This document shows positions 30,537 through 41,279 of a stretch of 64,000 nucleotides of DNA, one piece after another (positions within the stretch are counted from its first letter, which is position 1; each line of letters opens with the position of its first letter). The notes beneath the pieces are model-generated. The model ran no database searches. It saw only the letters and a program-made list of their open reading frames with translations, and was not told the origin of the DNA. The DNA lies in the NCBI GenBank assembly GCA_035610835.1, contig CM069448.1, positions 27,615,905-27,679,904 on the forward strand, written 5' to 3'. The translations under genes and the position numbers were made by a program. Source of the DNA: Ophiura sarsii (lineage: Eukaryota > Echinodermata > Ophiuroidea > Amphilepidida > Ophiuridae).

Positions 30537-30924
30537 TGACGTGTCTATGTGTTCTCTATAATAATGAACTAGTGGTGAACTATTGAGTATTCGACGAAAT
30601 GTAGCCAAATTGAACCCAGTTTCTAAATTGTATTTTAAATGTGAAAACGGTGTCGCTGCAAGCTAGGTTTGGATTCAATGTAAAGAGCAATAAATTGATG
30701 ATCGTGGAAGGTTATTAATTTAAAGCTTTTAATGAGACAGGGGTCAGCGCCACGGGAAATATCCCCCTAGTCACATGACGTTGAACCACATTTAAATGCC
30801 TTAATGTTGTCATTGTATAAGGCTGAAATGTTGGCATAAATTGAATTGCACGATATCGACATCCGCTTTTCAAGGGAAAAATAAATTCTCATCGTATACA
30901 ATAGACTCACTCAACGTTGGCATC

Positions 30925-31012
30925 TGACTGTACCGACGGAAGCTCAAGTTTACCGACGGGGATATTTCAGGGGGCACCGGCCCCTGGACCCCTGGGTTCG
31001 CCACTGAGCACG
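30925..31012 (+). mobile_element. Short poly-G family element
   Basis: TGTACCGACGGAAGCTCAAG, TTTACCGACGGGGATATT, CAGGGGGCACCGGCCCCTGG, CCCCTGGGTTCGCCACTGA: the same order of blocks as 6,580-6,668 but with a short G run. Confidence 0.65.
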
Positions 31013-31433
31013 GTATCAAATCCACGCCAAAATACAGTCGCTCACACCAGGCCGTGAAAGCCGTGAACCGCGTAACGTATTTTTGAAGGTACCACTCTCT
31101 TTTTTTTAAAAGTTTGGAGCACTGAATCAGCAAATACAAATATCGGTCGTATAGGAAATAAGAAAATCGATTCAAGGACATATTAGCCGATTGGCTTCTT
31201 ATTTACATAACAATTGGCCTTTGCAAATCATGTTCATTGATAGACTAGCTAGGGTCTCCATAGTTCAATTGAACGGAATAGTCAACACAATATATTTATA
31301 GGGTATTCTTTATCGCAGTGAAATTGCAAAAGAAGAAAAAAATATCATTCAACATTCAATAAATATTGCGAACGATATGCAATCCTGTCAATTTCTAAAA
31401 ATAAAGTGTAAATAACAAACAGAAAAAAGTATA

Positions 31434-31508
31434 ACAATCCTAGGATTCGAACCACTGGCCTCATGATTATGAAGCCGGCGCTTTGCCGACTGAGCTAATG
31501 AAGACTAC
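31434..31508 (-). tRNA. tRNA-Met-like sequence (decayed or SINE head)
   Basis: On the minus strand TTAGCTCAGTCGGCAAAGCG (box A), GCCGGCTTCATAATCATG (anticodon loop with CAT, as in elongator Met) and GGTTCGAATCCTAGG (box B). The D and anticodon regions are good; T-stem and acceptor do not pair, so it is not a working tRNA. Confidence 0.45.
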
Positions 31509-32240
31509 ACATAGATATTTAGAAAATAAAATACATAAAGTTCAAAATACGAATATCACATGAATCGGGGCAAAAATGCGGGCTAAAATGCTTTATATTT
31601 CGATTGTTGTGCGTTTTTAACATAGGATTATCGCCCAAAAGTTGATTATATGCTGAAGGAGATTGTAATTCTGATTTCATTATAATGCATAACACTACTT
31701 TTCGAAACGATTCTAGACACCTTAGTATTTCGTTCGTACATAAAATGTTGGCCATTACGTTTTTTCGATTGGAATTCGGCGCGGCAAATCTATTGCACCA
31801 TGGGTATTATTACATGGAAACACGGAGACTCAGATACGTAGGGAGTCATGTGATTTTTGTCCAGGATAAACACTTGAGATGTACACGCCCCTTTAAGATC
31901 CTATTGTTCGTCAAGAATTCCGAAGCCCCAATCATAAACACTATAGCTGGTACATAAGTTGAGTGCCTCCCCCTCTCACCCATTACCAAACCCCGTCAAA
32001 TTTTAGTTTGTGTCGGAGCGGCTTTTTCACAAATTTAGGGTCGTAAGAACTTAAGAGATTTAAAAGGTCGGAACCCCCTAAATTTGTTTATTAAGGAACG
32101 CCAACTTTTCGAATTTGGGCTCAAAATGGCGGGCAAAATGGGAGGGCTTTTAGATCTAGATAAACTTAAGCGGTTTTTAAACTATGGGAAATTTAAACGA
32201 ATATATTGCTGGATATTGCTGCCCATATAGCTAGGCCTAT
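31509..32240. other. No gene seen
   Basis: Open frames up to 90 codons, none with recognisable domains. AAAATGGCGGGC occurs near 32,125. Confidence 0.4.
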
Positions 32241-32690
32241 GTGGCGTAACTAAAGGGGAGGGTGATCCTAGTTGCCAGAAAGCGTTCCCCACTGATGCCC
32301 CCCCCCCCCCCCCCCCGCTAACAGGTCTGCCCCCATGGCCCCTAAATTGTAGACTCTTATTATAGCAGGGGTGCAAACAGTTCTTCTTCCTTTAGGAGCA
32401 TGCTTGCAACTCCTCATCAGGGCATTGCTCAAAGGTGCGCAAAGGAGAGGGGGCGTCCCCCCACTATTGAAATCAGTCGGGGGGGGGGGGGGGGGGATTA
32501 CTGTAAGTCGGGGGCTAGACGGTTTGTGTGGGGGTGGGGTGTGTGTGGGGGGGGGGGGTGTAACATGAGAGCCAAGCGTTGCTAGTAATGACGATCGGTT
32601 TTGTCTATTTCGAATGGCAATGACTATAATGCCCGGGCACCCGACCCACCGGCGGCTCCACAGGGGGGGGGGGGGGGGGGGGGCTAAAGC
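32240..32690. repeat. Cluster of poly-G/poly-C tracts
   Basis: Four runs: 19 C at 32,298-32,316, about 17 G at 32,479-32,496, about 10 G at 32,549-32,558, and 21 G at 32,663-32,683 followed by CTAAAGCCCC. Terminal words of the poly-G family (ATGTGGCGTAAC near 32,239) are present, so several elements are nested or adjacent. Confidence 0.65.
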
Positions 32691-32699
32691 CCCTCCCTA

Positions 32700-32825
32700 A
32701 AGAAGGATGGGGGAAAGGAAAGAAAAGAAGGGGGAAAAGGAAAGAGGAAAGAAAAGAGGAAAGAAAAGAGGAAAGAAAAGAGGATAGAAAAGAGAAAAGA
32801 AAAAGGAAAGAAAAGAGGAAAGTAA
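32700..32825 (+). repeat. Polypurine tract, (GGAAAGAAAAGA)n
   Basis: About 125 bp almost free of pyrimidines, with repeats of GGAAAGAAAAGA. Such mirror-symmetric polypurine sequence can form triplex (H-DNA). It directly follows a poly-G run, as at 40,270-40,345. Confidence 0.75.
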
Positions 32826-33074
32826 GCCTATAACATTTGAATATGAAGATGATGAGTTGATGATGTGATAAATAAATGATAATATGACCAAATAGAGTGA
32901 GTAACCAAAGGATCCCGCCCCGACATAGCCCAACATAAAAAATTTAAAAAAACAATAACAATGTAATGTAACCAAAAATAACCTCAGCAGACGGGGGCAC
33001 GAATGCCGTAAATGTTGAATCCCCGTTGGTGTTAATGTAAAAAAAAAGGATTTTAATGTTGGCACTAAATTATT

Positions 33075-33232
33075 TCATCCTAAAACCGCTGGAGTTGGAT
33101 AACCAAATGGAGTTGAATAACCAACTCCAGATCACTATCAATTTTCGAATAATTTGTTTATAATTTAATTCGTCGTTAACCGATTGTTTGTCCTTCGTTA
33201 ATTCGTGAAAGAGCCCGTGTCCGGCATCGTCT
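33075..33232. mobile_element. hAT-like MITE, partial copy 4
   Basis: CATCCTAAAACCGCTGGAGTT, the palindrome GGAGTTG-CAACTCC and the end CCCGTGTCCGGCATCGTCTG match the family of 2,640, in inverted orientation relative to the inner block. The left terminus is not recognisable, so the copy is truncated or rearranged. Confidence 0.55.
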
Positions 33233-33265
33233 GTAAAACGAGCAACATATCGCCCGCCCTCACTG

Positions 33266-33892
33266 TTGTTGCAAACTTTTGACCAATATCATACCGTCCG
33301 GCTTCCGCAGGATACTGCCATATCGTCAGTAGGCGTCGAGGTCAGTGTTCAATATTTTTACGCGCTCACTAGGGGGGGGGGGGTGGTACCGCGCCATTTT
33401 GCGATATTTTGCGAAATCGATCGTGGTTATCACGTGATACGTATCGTGGAAAAATTATTTACACTGTTTTAACGAAATGCACTGTGGGATTGTGTTACCA
33501 GCCTAACATCATAGAGGTCGCAAACCCGGTCGCAAACTTGCTTATAATTGAGCCTAGCTATAACAAGCTAAAAGTGACATCTCTGAATGAATTACCAAAG
33601 TATGCAAAGGATAAATTGTTGGACACACTGGTAAAATGGTTTTACAACAAGTTTTGCTATCATTAATAAAACTGAACTCAAGTTAAATCACTCTATTTAT
33701 CGAGCAATAATAATTTTTACGCATTTTAATTGTTTAGATACAAAGTTAAATAAATCAAGGATACATTTATGATAGATAATAAATAAAAAGAAAACTATAA
33801 ACGCATGGGCGGCATTTATAATTGATAAAAATTGACATAACAATGATGTTACATTAATCCACCATCAAGTTTAAAAAATAGGAAAATAAAAG
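33266..33892. other. No gene seen; short poly-G run at 33,372
   Basis: Contains an 11-12 G run near 33,372 and an 85-codon open frame (33,409-33,666) without recognisable domain. Confidence 0.4.
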
Positions 33893-33955
33893 GAATATTC
33901 GAACCCGTGATTTCCGATTGCTAACGACATGGCCAACCTACGCACGCCACAGAGA
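33893..33955 (-). tRNA. tRNA-like fragment
   Basis: On the minus strand GCGTAGGTTGGCCATGTCGT resembles a D-arm, and ATCACGGGTTCGAAT is a good box B. The acceptor was not found. Probably SINE-derived or pseudogene. Confidence 0.3.
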
Positions 33956-34245
33956 TCAACGATTGTAATTGTGATAGTTTTATTATTTAACCATATTCAT
34001 TTATTTATAACGAACTGATTTTTATTGTGCCATTTTTGCCAAATGTGTGTGTTGCTCTCGCACAAAATGTGTTTGTAATTTGATTATAATCCTTATTTTT
34101 TAAAAGAACGGTAATTGTTTTTGACATTTTCGAGAGAAAAAATGGCGTAACTGATACGGTAAACGCCAGCAGTGGTCCGTGTGACTGTGGGCAAGCATAC
34201 AGATGATGCCGGCAGGTTAAGCAAATCCAGCATATAAAACAAAAG

Positions 34246-34320
34246 TGCTCCTAATGGGGCTCGAACCCACAACCTTTCGCTCCTCATGTCGACATTCTAT
34301 CCACTACACTAACCGTGCTA
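34246..34320 (-). tRNA. tRNA-like sequence (decayed)
   Basis: On the minus strand GGTTAGTGTAGTGGATAGAA (box A-like), a central arm, then GTGGGTTCGAGCCCCAT forming a T-arm with five pairs (one wobble). The acceptor ends do not pair. Anticodon not assigned. Confidence 0.4.
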
Positions 34321-34339
34321 ATTGGAAAAAAAATCTTTG

Positions 34340-35060
34340 CAAATAATTTATTTATATCATGGGTCATGGGTTAATGCACTGTGTTAAATTCTACAATCCC
34401 GGCCGCCACTCTGTTCAAAGGCACAAAAAAGTGGACTTGTTTTATGCTTTTTTTCCAATTCTGAGGTGTGTGGATCGTGTTTTGTTATCAAATTGGTTAG
34501 ATATCCGTCCATTTTAGAACATCTGAAATTTAAAGTGCACCCACACACCCGGGAAAGTATGCTGCCAAGGGCATATATTTTGCACATAAATCCAATAAAA
34601 AAGTCATCGCTTTCCTGTAGTCATCGATCGTATACTTTTTTTTCGCTTTATAAAACTGAAGATAAATCAATATTTGACTATCATTCGGGTAAATACACCC
34701 ATTTCGGGGGAATTAAAAGGTTTTATATATTTTAAATTTTAAGGCGTCAGTCGAGGGAATCGAAACCAAATTCTTCTACAAATAGTAGGAGAAATATCAT
34801 TCTAAAAGCCCATCTCAAACTAAAATATACATTGATTATAGCCAGAACTGAGCATAATAGAAAATAATTCACGCGCTACGAGCGCATGTTTTCAGGAAAC
34901 AGGCAGCCCAGCTCTAAAGTCATTCGGGTGGGGTAGGGATTACACTTATTCAGGGGAATGAAGAGGTTTTATATAATTTATTTCATTCAAATTTCAACGC
35001 GGAAAATAAATAAATAACAAATCTAAAGCGTAAAAATGCTGTACCTTTGAGCCATTTTCT
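34340..35060. other. No gene seen
   Basis: AT-rich. Two similar words, ATTCGGGTAAATACACCCATTT (near 34,683) and ATTCGGGTGGGGTAGGGATT (near 34,922), each followed by GGGGAAT(T/G)AA and a GGTTTTATAT run, point to a diverged duplication of about 240 bp. Confidence 0.4.
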
Positions 35061-35113
35061 TCGATCGGTTATCGGGAGCCAACAGTCGCTTCGCGTCACG
35101 TACACTGAACAAA

Positions 35114-35266
35114 ATGGCGGCGGCAACATTCTGTTTTCGAAGACAACACCACGGCGCTAAAAAGTTAGTTGACAAATTAGTCGTCAACCACTTCTACGAA
35201 CATATCTTAGTCGCGGACAGCATTTGTATTTTAGTTCGGTTGGTTATACGAATATTTGAAGCATAA
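35114..35266 (+). CDS. Possible first coding exon (weak)
   Basis: ATG at 35,114 has an excellent context, AAAATGGCGGCGGC, typical of animal start codons that overlap a YY1 site. The frame reads MAAATFCFRRQHHGAKK and then LVDKLVV... to a stop about 50 codons on. AAAAAGTTAGT near 35,160 could be a splice donor, giving a 5' exon of about 16 codons, with the rest unknown. Upstream 35,060-35,112 is less AT-rich than its surroundings. No protein family is recognised, so this could be chance. Confidence 0.2.
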   Translation: MAAATFCFRRQHHGAKKLVDKLVVNHFYEHILVADSICILVRLVIRIFEA

Positions 35267-35269
35267 TTT

Positions 35270-36030
35270 AGTTAACCGAGTCGCGCTTAATTAGTTCCAG
35301 TGAATACTCTTGGTAGAGGTAGATTAGTTTGGATAGCTGCACTAATTTGGACATATGCTATACGAAAAGAAACTAGTTATCACAATCCTACAATTACCGA
35401 CACCAATGAAAGATTAGTTGTACTCCCTGAACTAATTATTTTTACTACAATTTCTTAGTACAGCATGTCATTAACCAATAAATGTTTTCAGTGTTTACAT
35501 AGTCGACAAAACAAACGCATGGCGCGCGCATGTAGCCAAAACGCGAAAATCATCGAGGTTTTGAGCCTCGACTTCTATTGCATAGCCTCTAGAAAATTGC
35601 TCTTACTAGAAAAGTAATGAATAATTTGAACTAATATTTTCACAATATGCTGTTAAGACCCTTAGGAATTAAAAGTTGAAACCTTCACGATTGTAATCTG
35701 AAATGTAAAAAGTCCCGAATTATTCTTGGGCGAAGTCTTGATCAAGCGGCCCGAAACTCCGATTTCCCTGTTTTTTACGCACTATAAAGGCGAGAGCTTT
35801 ACGAAATCAAAATTACTGAAAAACTGGGAATGTCGATCATATGTGAAATGTTGATAATATTAAAGAAAACAAAAATACGAAGATTTTACAACAAAAATCA
35901 ATATCCCACCCAGGTAAGGAGGGGGACCCCAGGAGAAGCGATTGAACACCGGGTTTCTAACACGCGTTTCAATGGAATCGACTATGGTGGTCTATACCCT
36001 TGAGGGCGTTTGTTATTATCACACAAATGT
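35270..36030. other. No gene seen
   Basis: A loosely repeated TTAGT word occurs every 20-40 bp between 35,160 and 35,460; otherwise unremarkable AT-rich sequence. Confidence 0.4.
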
Positions 36031-36311
36031 CAGACGACGCTGGACACGGGCGTATTCAGGAATATTCAGGTTAAAATGTGCGAACGAGATTACGTGATCA
36101 AGTGAATGGGTGGGACGAACGCTTAACAACGGTTTAAATTCAATAAATGATACTGACACTGGAGTTGCTTATACTCCAACGGTTTTAGGATGAAATAATT
36201 TAGTTCCAACGTGTGATGAATATTATGGGGTCATATAAATCAAATCCAGTGTTGCATTGAAATTAACGGAAATTCAAAATTAAAGGCCGTTCGTGTGTCC
36301 ACCGTCGTCAG
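36031..36311. mobile_element. hAT-like MITE, copy 3
   Basis: Starts CAGACGACGCTGGACACG and ends GTGTCCACCGTCGTCAG. Flanks ACAAATGT (36,023-36,030) and ACAAATTT (36,312-36,319) are an 8-bp target duplication with one mismatch. The inside matches copy 1 almost throughout (GATTACGTGATCAAGTGAAT, GCTTAACAACGGTTTAAATT, TTAGTTCCAACGTGTGATGA); the central palindrome is GGAGTTGCTTATACTCC. Confidence 0.85.
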
Positions 36312-36319
36312 ACAAATTT

Positions 36320-37940
36320 TACAGGTCTAAGGATAATGCTGACTGTGGGTAGTAGTACCACCAGCTTTATACAGGGCTTTATACTTATCAGTTTCATGCC
36401 GGGATTGATTGATTGATCCCCGTACAGGGGAGGGGTGGTGTGGTCAGGCCCCCCCCGACAGAAAATTCCAATTTGTGCTTCCGCCTATTCTTATATAGTT
36501 TTAAAAAGAAAGAGAAATTGAATGAAGAAATGAAATATCAATTATTTAAATGCAAATAAAGTTTTGTCACTCATTTAATTCTCTTAGACTTGAAGAGACT
36601 TGAAAATAAATGTAAGGAATTAAAAGAGAGAATCAGCCATAATCAAGCGACCGGTTGTCCTTTACATGCTCAAAAACCACCAGAAAATCGCATGGTCAGT
36701 AGCAAATGTACCGAAGGGGTCATTTTAGGGGCTGGGGGTCAATCTACGAAATGGTGACCAACTTGAAATCTAAATTAAATTAAATGTTTTTAAAAGTCTT
36801 CAACACTAACGAGTATGTTCATTCCTTTAAATATGGCCACAATTGTTGTCCTTATGATGCAAAAAACAAATGTTGAATGTTTATACCCCATAAAATATGA
36901 TTTCTGTTTTGTTGGTAAATGATCAAAAATCATATGCATATATCGTATGCTCGCTCCAGGTATTTAAGTACGCCATTCATTGCGCGTTCCTGATTTGGAG
37001 ACGATCCATTGCCATCCCAAACCGCCTTTATACCCCCCCCCCCCCCCAACTTTTGCCAAAATCGTACGTGGATGTGCCTACCGATGCCGGACTTGGACAA
37101 TTTGACTTAATCTGACTTTCTGTTACTTTCTCTATATCTTTTTTCTGACCAATTTCACACCCATCACTATGCCAATTTTGTTAGAAGCACCCAATTTTGC
37201 ACAAATCTTCAATCTGTGATAAAAACACTCCATCGCTATACAATTTTGTTTGCGAAAAAAGCACCCCCAAAAGGCAGGCACATATAGCCTACGTATACAA
37301 TATCAATGTGAGCACCCACTCTCCGCCGTGCCCCCAACCCCCCATATCCCCCTAAAGCTTCATGCAACGACAGGGTAGGGGGCCCCTCCCCCCTACCCAT
37401 CAATTTCAACTGAATAGGTTTTATTGTTTGACACTGATAAGCTTATCATTCCGGAATTATTTTGTTTATTTCGAGAACAACTTATTTTTTAAATAGCGTA
37501 TTAATCGATCGTTAGGCGAGTGGACCCTTTGAATACATTGTTTTGATATATTCAAATCATGTAGGTACTTCTTCAATCTCATTTGACATTGCTTTTTTTT
37601 TGGGGGGGGGGGGGGAAATCAATATTTTGTGTTTTTTCATCTGTGAAGAGTAGAGTAGCACCCCCGGATTTTTCATTGTATGGTTTATTATCATCTCTTT
37701 CATTTGTAACCAACCCGGACGTCATATATTTTTAGGATTTTGAGATATTTATGATTTAAATTTAAAAAGTACAAAATTAAATAAAGAGTGGTTCCCCTGG
37801 AATATATAAGGAATATTAACTTAATATATTCTCTTAGTCCTTCTCTCCTTTATATTTTGAATCTATCGTGTACCGATAGTTTGTATATTAAGAGAAAACT
37901 TACTTTTTGCAAATACCCACTGATATTATTGGGGGAGTAC
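36320..37940. other. No gene seen; poly-G family remnants
   Basis: AAAATCGCATGGTCAGTAGC near 36,686 and GCAAATGTACCGA belong to the poly-G family. A 16-C run lies at about 37,033 and a 13-G run at 37,603. Open frames are short. Confidence 0.45.
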
Positions 37941-37949
37941 CCCCTGTTT

Positions 37950-38145
37950 TTTCGGACTAGCGGTGCTTCGGACTGACGGGTAGGGTTTTTTTCTTCGGAC
38001 TGACGGGCCTTCGGACTGGCGGTGTGTTTTTAAAAATAAAAAAAATTCGGACTGACGGGCCTTCGGACTAGCGATGTGTTTTATAAAAAAAGATAAATTC
38101 GGACTAGCGGGCCTTCGGACTGACGGGTCTTCGGACTGATGGGCA
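37950..38145 (+). repeat. TTCGGACTGACGGG minisatellite
   Basis: About ten units of TTCGGACTGACGGG or TTCGGACTAGCGG, 14-15 bp each, interrupted three times by ATGTGTTTT-A-rich stretches that give a ~58-bp higher period. The minus strand reads SVRR/SPKARQSE-like repeats, which is not evidence of a gene. Confidence 0.8.
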
Positions 38146-38149
38146 AACC

Positions 38150-39060
38150 CCGTTTTCACGCATTTTATTTGTAAGTAAGCTTATTTATTTAGATGGCCTA
38201 TTAATTAGTAGGTCGGCCCGGAGTGACGTCACATCCCGTTGACCACAAACCAAAGGAATCTCACTTTCGGGAGCTCAAACATTGTAGGCTGTGACCTAGG
38301 ACAACTGTGTGTACAGATTCAGATACAGACCGAGATGATTGCCCCCCCCCCCCCTTCTCTTTACGAACATGACGAAAGGAGTCTGTGACGTTTTAAGACA
38401 TGTATTAAGATTAAGAAGGGGGATGTTAATTAAATCTCAATTTTGCATTTTTCACGAATGTCACTTTTTTTCATTTTTCAGAACTTTATCATGTTTATAC
38501 ACCTATCAGTTGTAAGACGCACTATACGACCCCCGGGAGAGGTGCGTCGTTTACCAATAATTCTTGACGGAGGGTACGTCGGTGGCAGCCTTTGGTCCGT
38601 CAAAAAAATGACGAAGGGTGCGTTAAGGTCCGTCACTTTAGGCTAATGAAAGTGTATTATTAGTTTCCCGTTACATTTTTTGGGGTCAGTGAGTAGGCGA
38701 CTATTTCATTATTCATTATTCATTATTTTTGAAACATTCATTTTTTTGATAACTAGCGGGAACCCGCGGGCCCCGCTAGTAGTGAGCCTCCCCCTCCCAG
38801 CGGTTTGTAGGGGGTGGTTTTTTTTTGTTGGTACGCGGTCCCAAAATATCATGTATCATCATTTTTTATGCCGCCCCCCCCCCCCCTGCTCAACGAACGT
38901 GATTATTGTTATGACCACCCCCATGCTCAGGCCTATCTAGAATGGTTAAATTCGGAATATTGGGGGGAAAGTTGATGCGGAAGAGAAAATTATAAATAAG
39001 GGTAGACAAATGTAGAAAAAATAAAAATAAAAGATTTTTTTGGACTAAAATTTAGTTTTG
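38150..39060. other. No gene seen; poly-C tracts
   Basis: Poly-C runs at about 38,341-38,353 and 38,873-38,886. A CGTC-rich stretch (38,550-38,640) has GACGGAGGGTACGTCGG and three further GTCCGTCA/ACGTC words. No gene. Confidence 0.4.
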
Positions 39061-39260
39061 ACCACCCCTGGCAATGGTTTTTATTTCATCACCCACCCCA
39101 TTTTCCGTGTAAAAACACCGACACCTCCAATGATATTTGGTACCTCCGACCCTGGCCCTCTTACGAAGAAAATGACAGCCCCATAACATAATCCATAACA
39201 TACCATGTGCAATTGATAATCAAGGGCCCCTATGCCCTTACTATGATCATGGGGGGTTGG
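39061..39260 (-). repeat. Dispersed repeat (partner at 50,815-51,003)
   Basis: CAATGATATTTGGTACCTCC, GAAGAAAATGACAGCCCC, ACATAATCCA and ATACCATGTGC are shared in the same orientation with 50,895-50,990. In that copy a 17-C run precedes it. Confidence 0.75.
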
Positions 39261-39574
39261 GACATTAAGTGGTATTGACATTTTTATTTATTTTTTATTT
39301 ACTTCAGAATTCAAGATGAACATTAAAAATTGCCATTATTGTTGTTTCTACTAACAAAAACACAGCAAAACTTGATTAAAACAATACCATCGCTATTTAT
39401 TGAAAAACGCCCTCTATGCAAATATGGTTCGCGATATGTATCACACGTGCTGCAGGGGATACTGTCTGACGTAATATGCTGATCTAGCGGAGATCAGCAT
39501 TTTTGAATCGACGTTTTGTTAAGTACAAAGAGGGCTGATTTTTCTTAATCCTAGGTGTAAGTTCATACATGTAA

Positions 39575-39655
39575 TACAATACGCGGATTTAGGGTTTCCC
39601 TAGTGTTGGGCGGTATCGCGCTGATGTTGGTACGCCCGACTTTTGGTTTTACGCT
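39575..39655 (-). repeat. Dispersed repeat, inverted partner at 50,340-50,425
   Basis: The reverse complement reads AGCGTAAAACCAAAAGTCGG, GCGTACCAACATCAGCGCGA, TACCGCCCAACACTAGGGAA and ACCCTAAATCCGCGTATTGT, with about two differences from 50,343-50,427. The two copies lie 10.8 kb apart in opposite orientation. Confidence 0.8.
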
Positions 39656-39659
39656 ACCA

Positions 39660-40190
39660 TAGGAAAATGCATTGCAAAATGGGACGAGCGGTCAAAATAA
39701 ACTCAGAAGATTTCATGGTCGACGCACCCCTCAAAAGTACAGAAGTCTTAATTGAAAATAAAGATAGTATACCTAAACTATCCTTGGGGATCGGCAGAAT
39801 TAAAAAGTGCACATTAAGTTGAAATATCCATTGAAAGTTCCGCGTAAAATGCCGAAAAGTTGCGGAATTCGGCAGTCTAGGAGTCATGTAATTTACCGAG
39901 CAAGTCATGCCAGTGGGGACTGGATATAACAGACTAAATCTAGAGGCAATGTAAAAGCTCATCAGAGTCCTCAGTCCTAAAATGACGTATTTGAGGTTTA
40001 TTTACGTTGTATTTTGTGTCTAATTATTTATTTAAGGGATCGGGACTGAACATAATTAATTTTGTGTGAAATATCGGGGGTTTATAAATATTTCTTTATT
40101 TCTTTATCTCTTTAGAGGGGGGAATTCGGGGGAAATTACTGCCAGTCGGGGGAAACTAGTACTACTGCCAGTCGGGTGCAGGGCCGTCGC
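39660..40190. other. No gene seen
   Basis: Open frame of 102 codons on the minus strand (39,654-39,962) has no recognisable domain. At 40,115-40,175 GGGGGAAATTACTGCCAGTC and TACTACTGCCAGTCGGG form a short tandem repeat. Confidence 0.4.
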
Positions 40191-40380
40191 TAGAGGGTTT
40201 GTGCAGGCCGGCGCGGATACAATGGGGGGGGGGGGGGGGGCAGTCGACGGCCCCTGACCCACCACCACCAAAAAAAGGGGTGGGGGAAAGGGGGGAAAAG
40301 AAAGAGAGTGAGGAAGAAGAGGGGACAAACGAGAAAAAAAAGTAGGGGGCGGTACAAAAAGGCGGGCGGGGAGGCATGCG
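40185..40380 (+). mobile_element. Poly-G element with purine tract
   Basis: GGGCCGTCGCTAGAGGGTTT, 18 or so G (40,223-40,240), CAGTCGACGGCCCCTGACCC, then about 80 bp of G/A-rich sequence. Non-coding. Confidence 0.55.
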
Positions 40381-40569
40381 AGGGATAACGTTTGGAGTTT
40401 ATTGGACGGCGGTCGGGATACATACGCGTATGTACGTTGACGAGAAATCTGATATTTTGGAGGTAACTAAGTATAACTTCTTTCTGGCATAGGCCTATAT
40501 AAAAAGCCAATATTGATCGGAAATAAAGTGATTGCTTTTCAATAAAATATAAGTCAAAAGTACACACCA

Positions 40570-40985
40570 AATGGGTTCAAAAATTGAAAAAAAAATCCAA
40601 TTCTGAGGGGGCACATCCCCTCAGACTCCCCCCACCTGTTCGAGCTTTTAACCAATCTATACTTAAATCAAGAATATATCAGTATAATTATGCTCAACTT
40701 CTTTCGTGCATTGGTGCATTGATAAAAAACAAAATTTTTATTGGAAATGAAGAGGTCAAAATATTGGTCAAAAGTATTATACACCAGATCGCACCAAATG
40801 AGTTCCAAAATTGAATTTTTATCTACTTCTGAGCCTGCGGGGGAGGGGGCACATCATCCCTCAGACCGTGACCCCCCTGTCCGAACATGGCTCGGAAGGC
40901 GGTGCTGTGCGCACCGCTTGGATGGTATCAATTTCATTTTTGCCCCCCCCCCCACCTTAAACTTTTCTGGATCCGCGCCTGGGTG
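40570..40985 (-). repeat. Inverted copy of the 23.4-26.2 kb dispersed repeat
   Basis: The reverse complement runs CAGGCGCGGATCCAG, poly-G, ACCATCCAAGCGGTGCGCA, CAGCACCGCCTTCCGAGCC, GGACAGGGGGGTC, TTTTGGAACTCATTTGGTGC, CACGAAAGAAGTTGAGCATA and ATTATACTGATATATTCTTG. It shows the full length of the family and has a single, uninterrupted ATTATACT target. Confidence 0.8.
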
Positions 40986-41059
40986 TGTGTGGGGGGTGGT
41001 GTGACCCAATAGTCGGCAAATATGTGCATGTGGTCGACAAATTTATGCAGCAGTTGGCT

Positions 41060-41262
41060 AAATAAAGAAAAATGTTATAGAGAACTTATAAAACCCGGAG
41101 GATTGGGCATTAGTTGTTGACTGTGCTGTTTTTTGGACTGTGCGATTTGTTTTGAACGTGTGAAAAAATGTTGACCCCCCCACCCCCCCCCCCCCCCCCC
41201 TTCCCCCACCCCCACCACTTACGTGAAATTCACGAGGTGACTGCAAAAATAAATGGGGCTAC
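41060..41262 (-). repeat. Inverted relative of the 8.2-8.5 kb poly-G/minisatellite element
   Basis: The reverse complement has CACCTCGTGAATTTCACGTA, a long G run (poly-C at 41,167-41,200), TTCACACGTTCAAAA, TCGCACAGTCC and AACAGCACAGTCAACAACTA, in the order of 8,310-8,510. Confidence 0.65.
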
Positions 41263-41279
41263 CTTGTGGGCAGTTCCGT

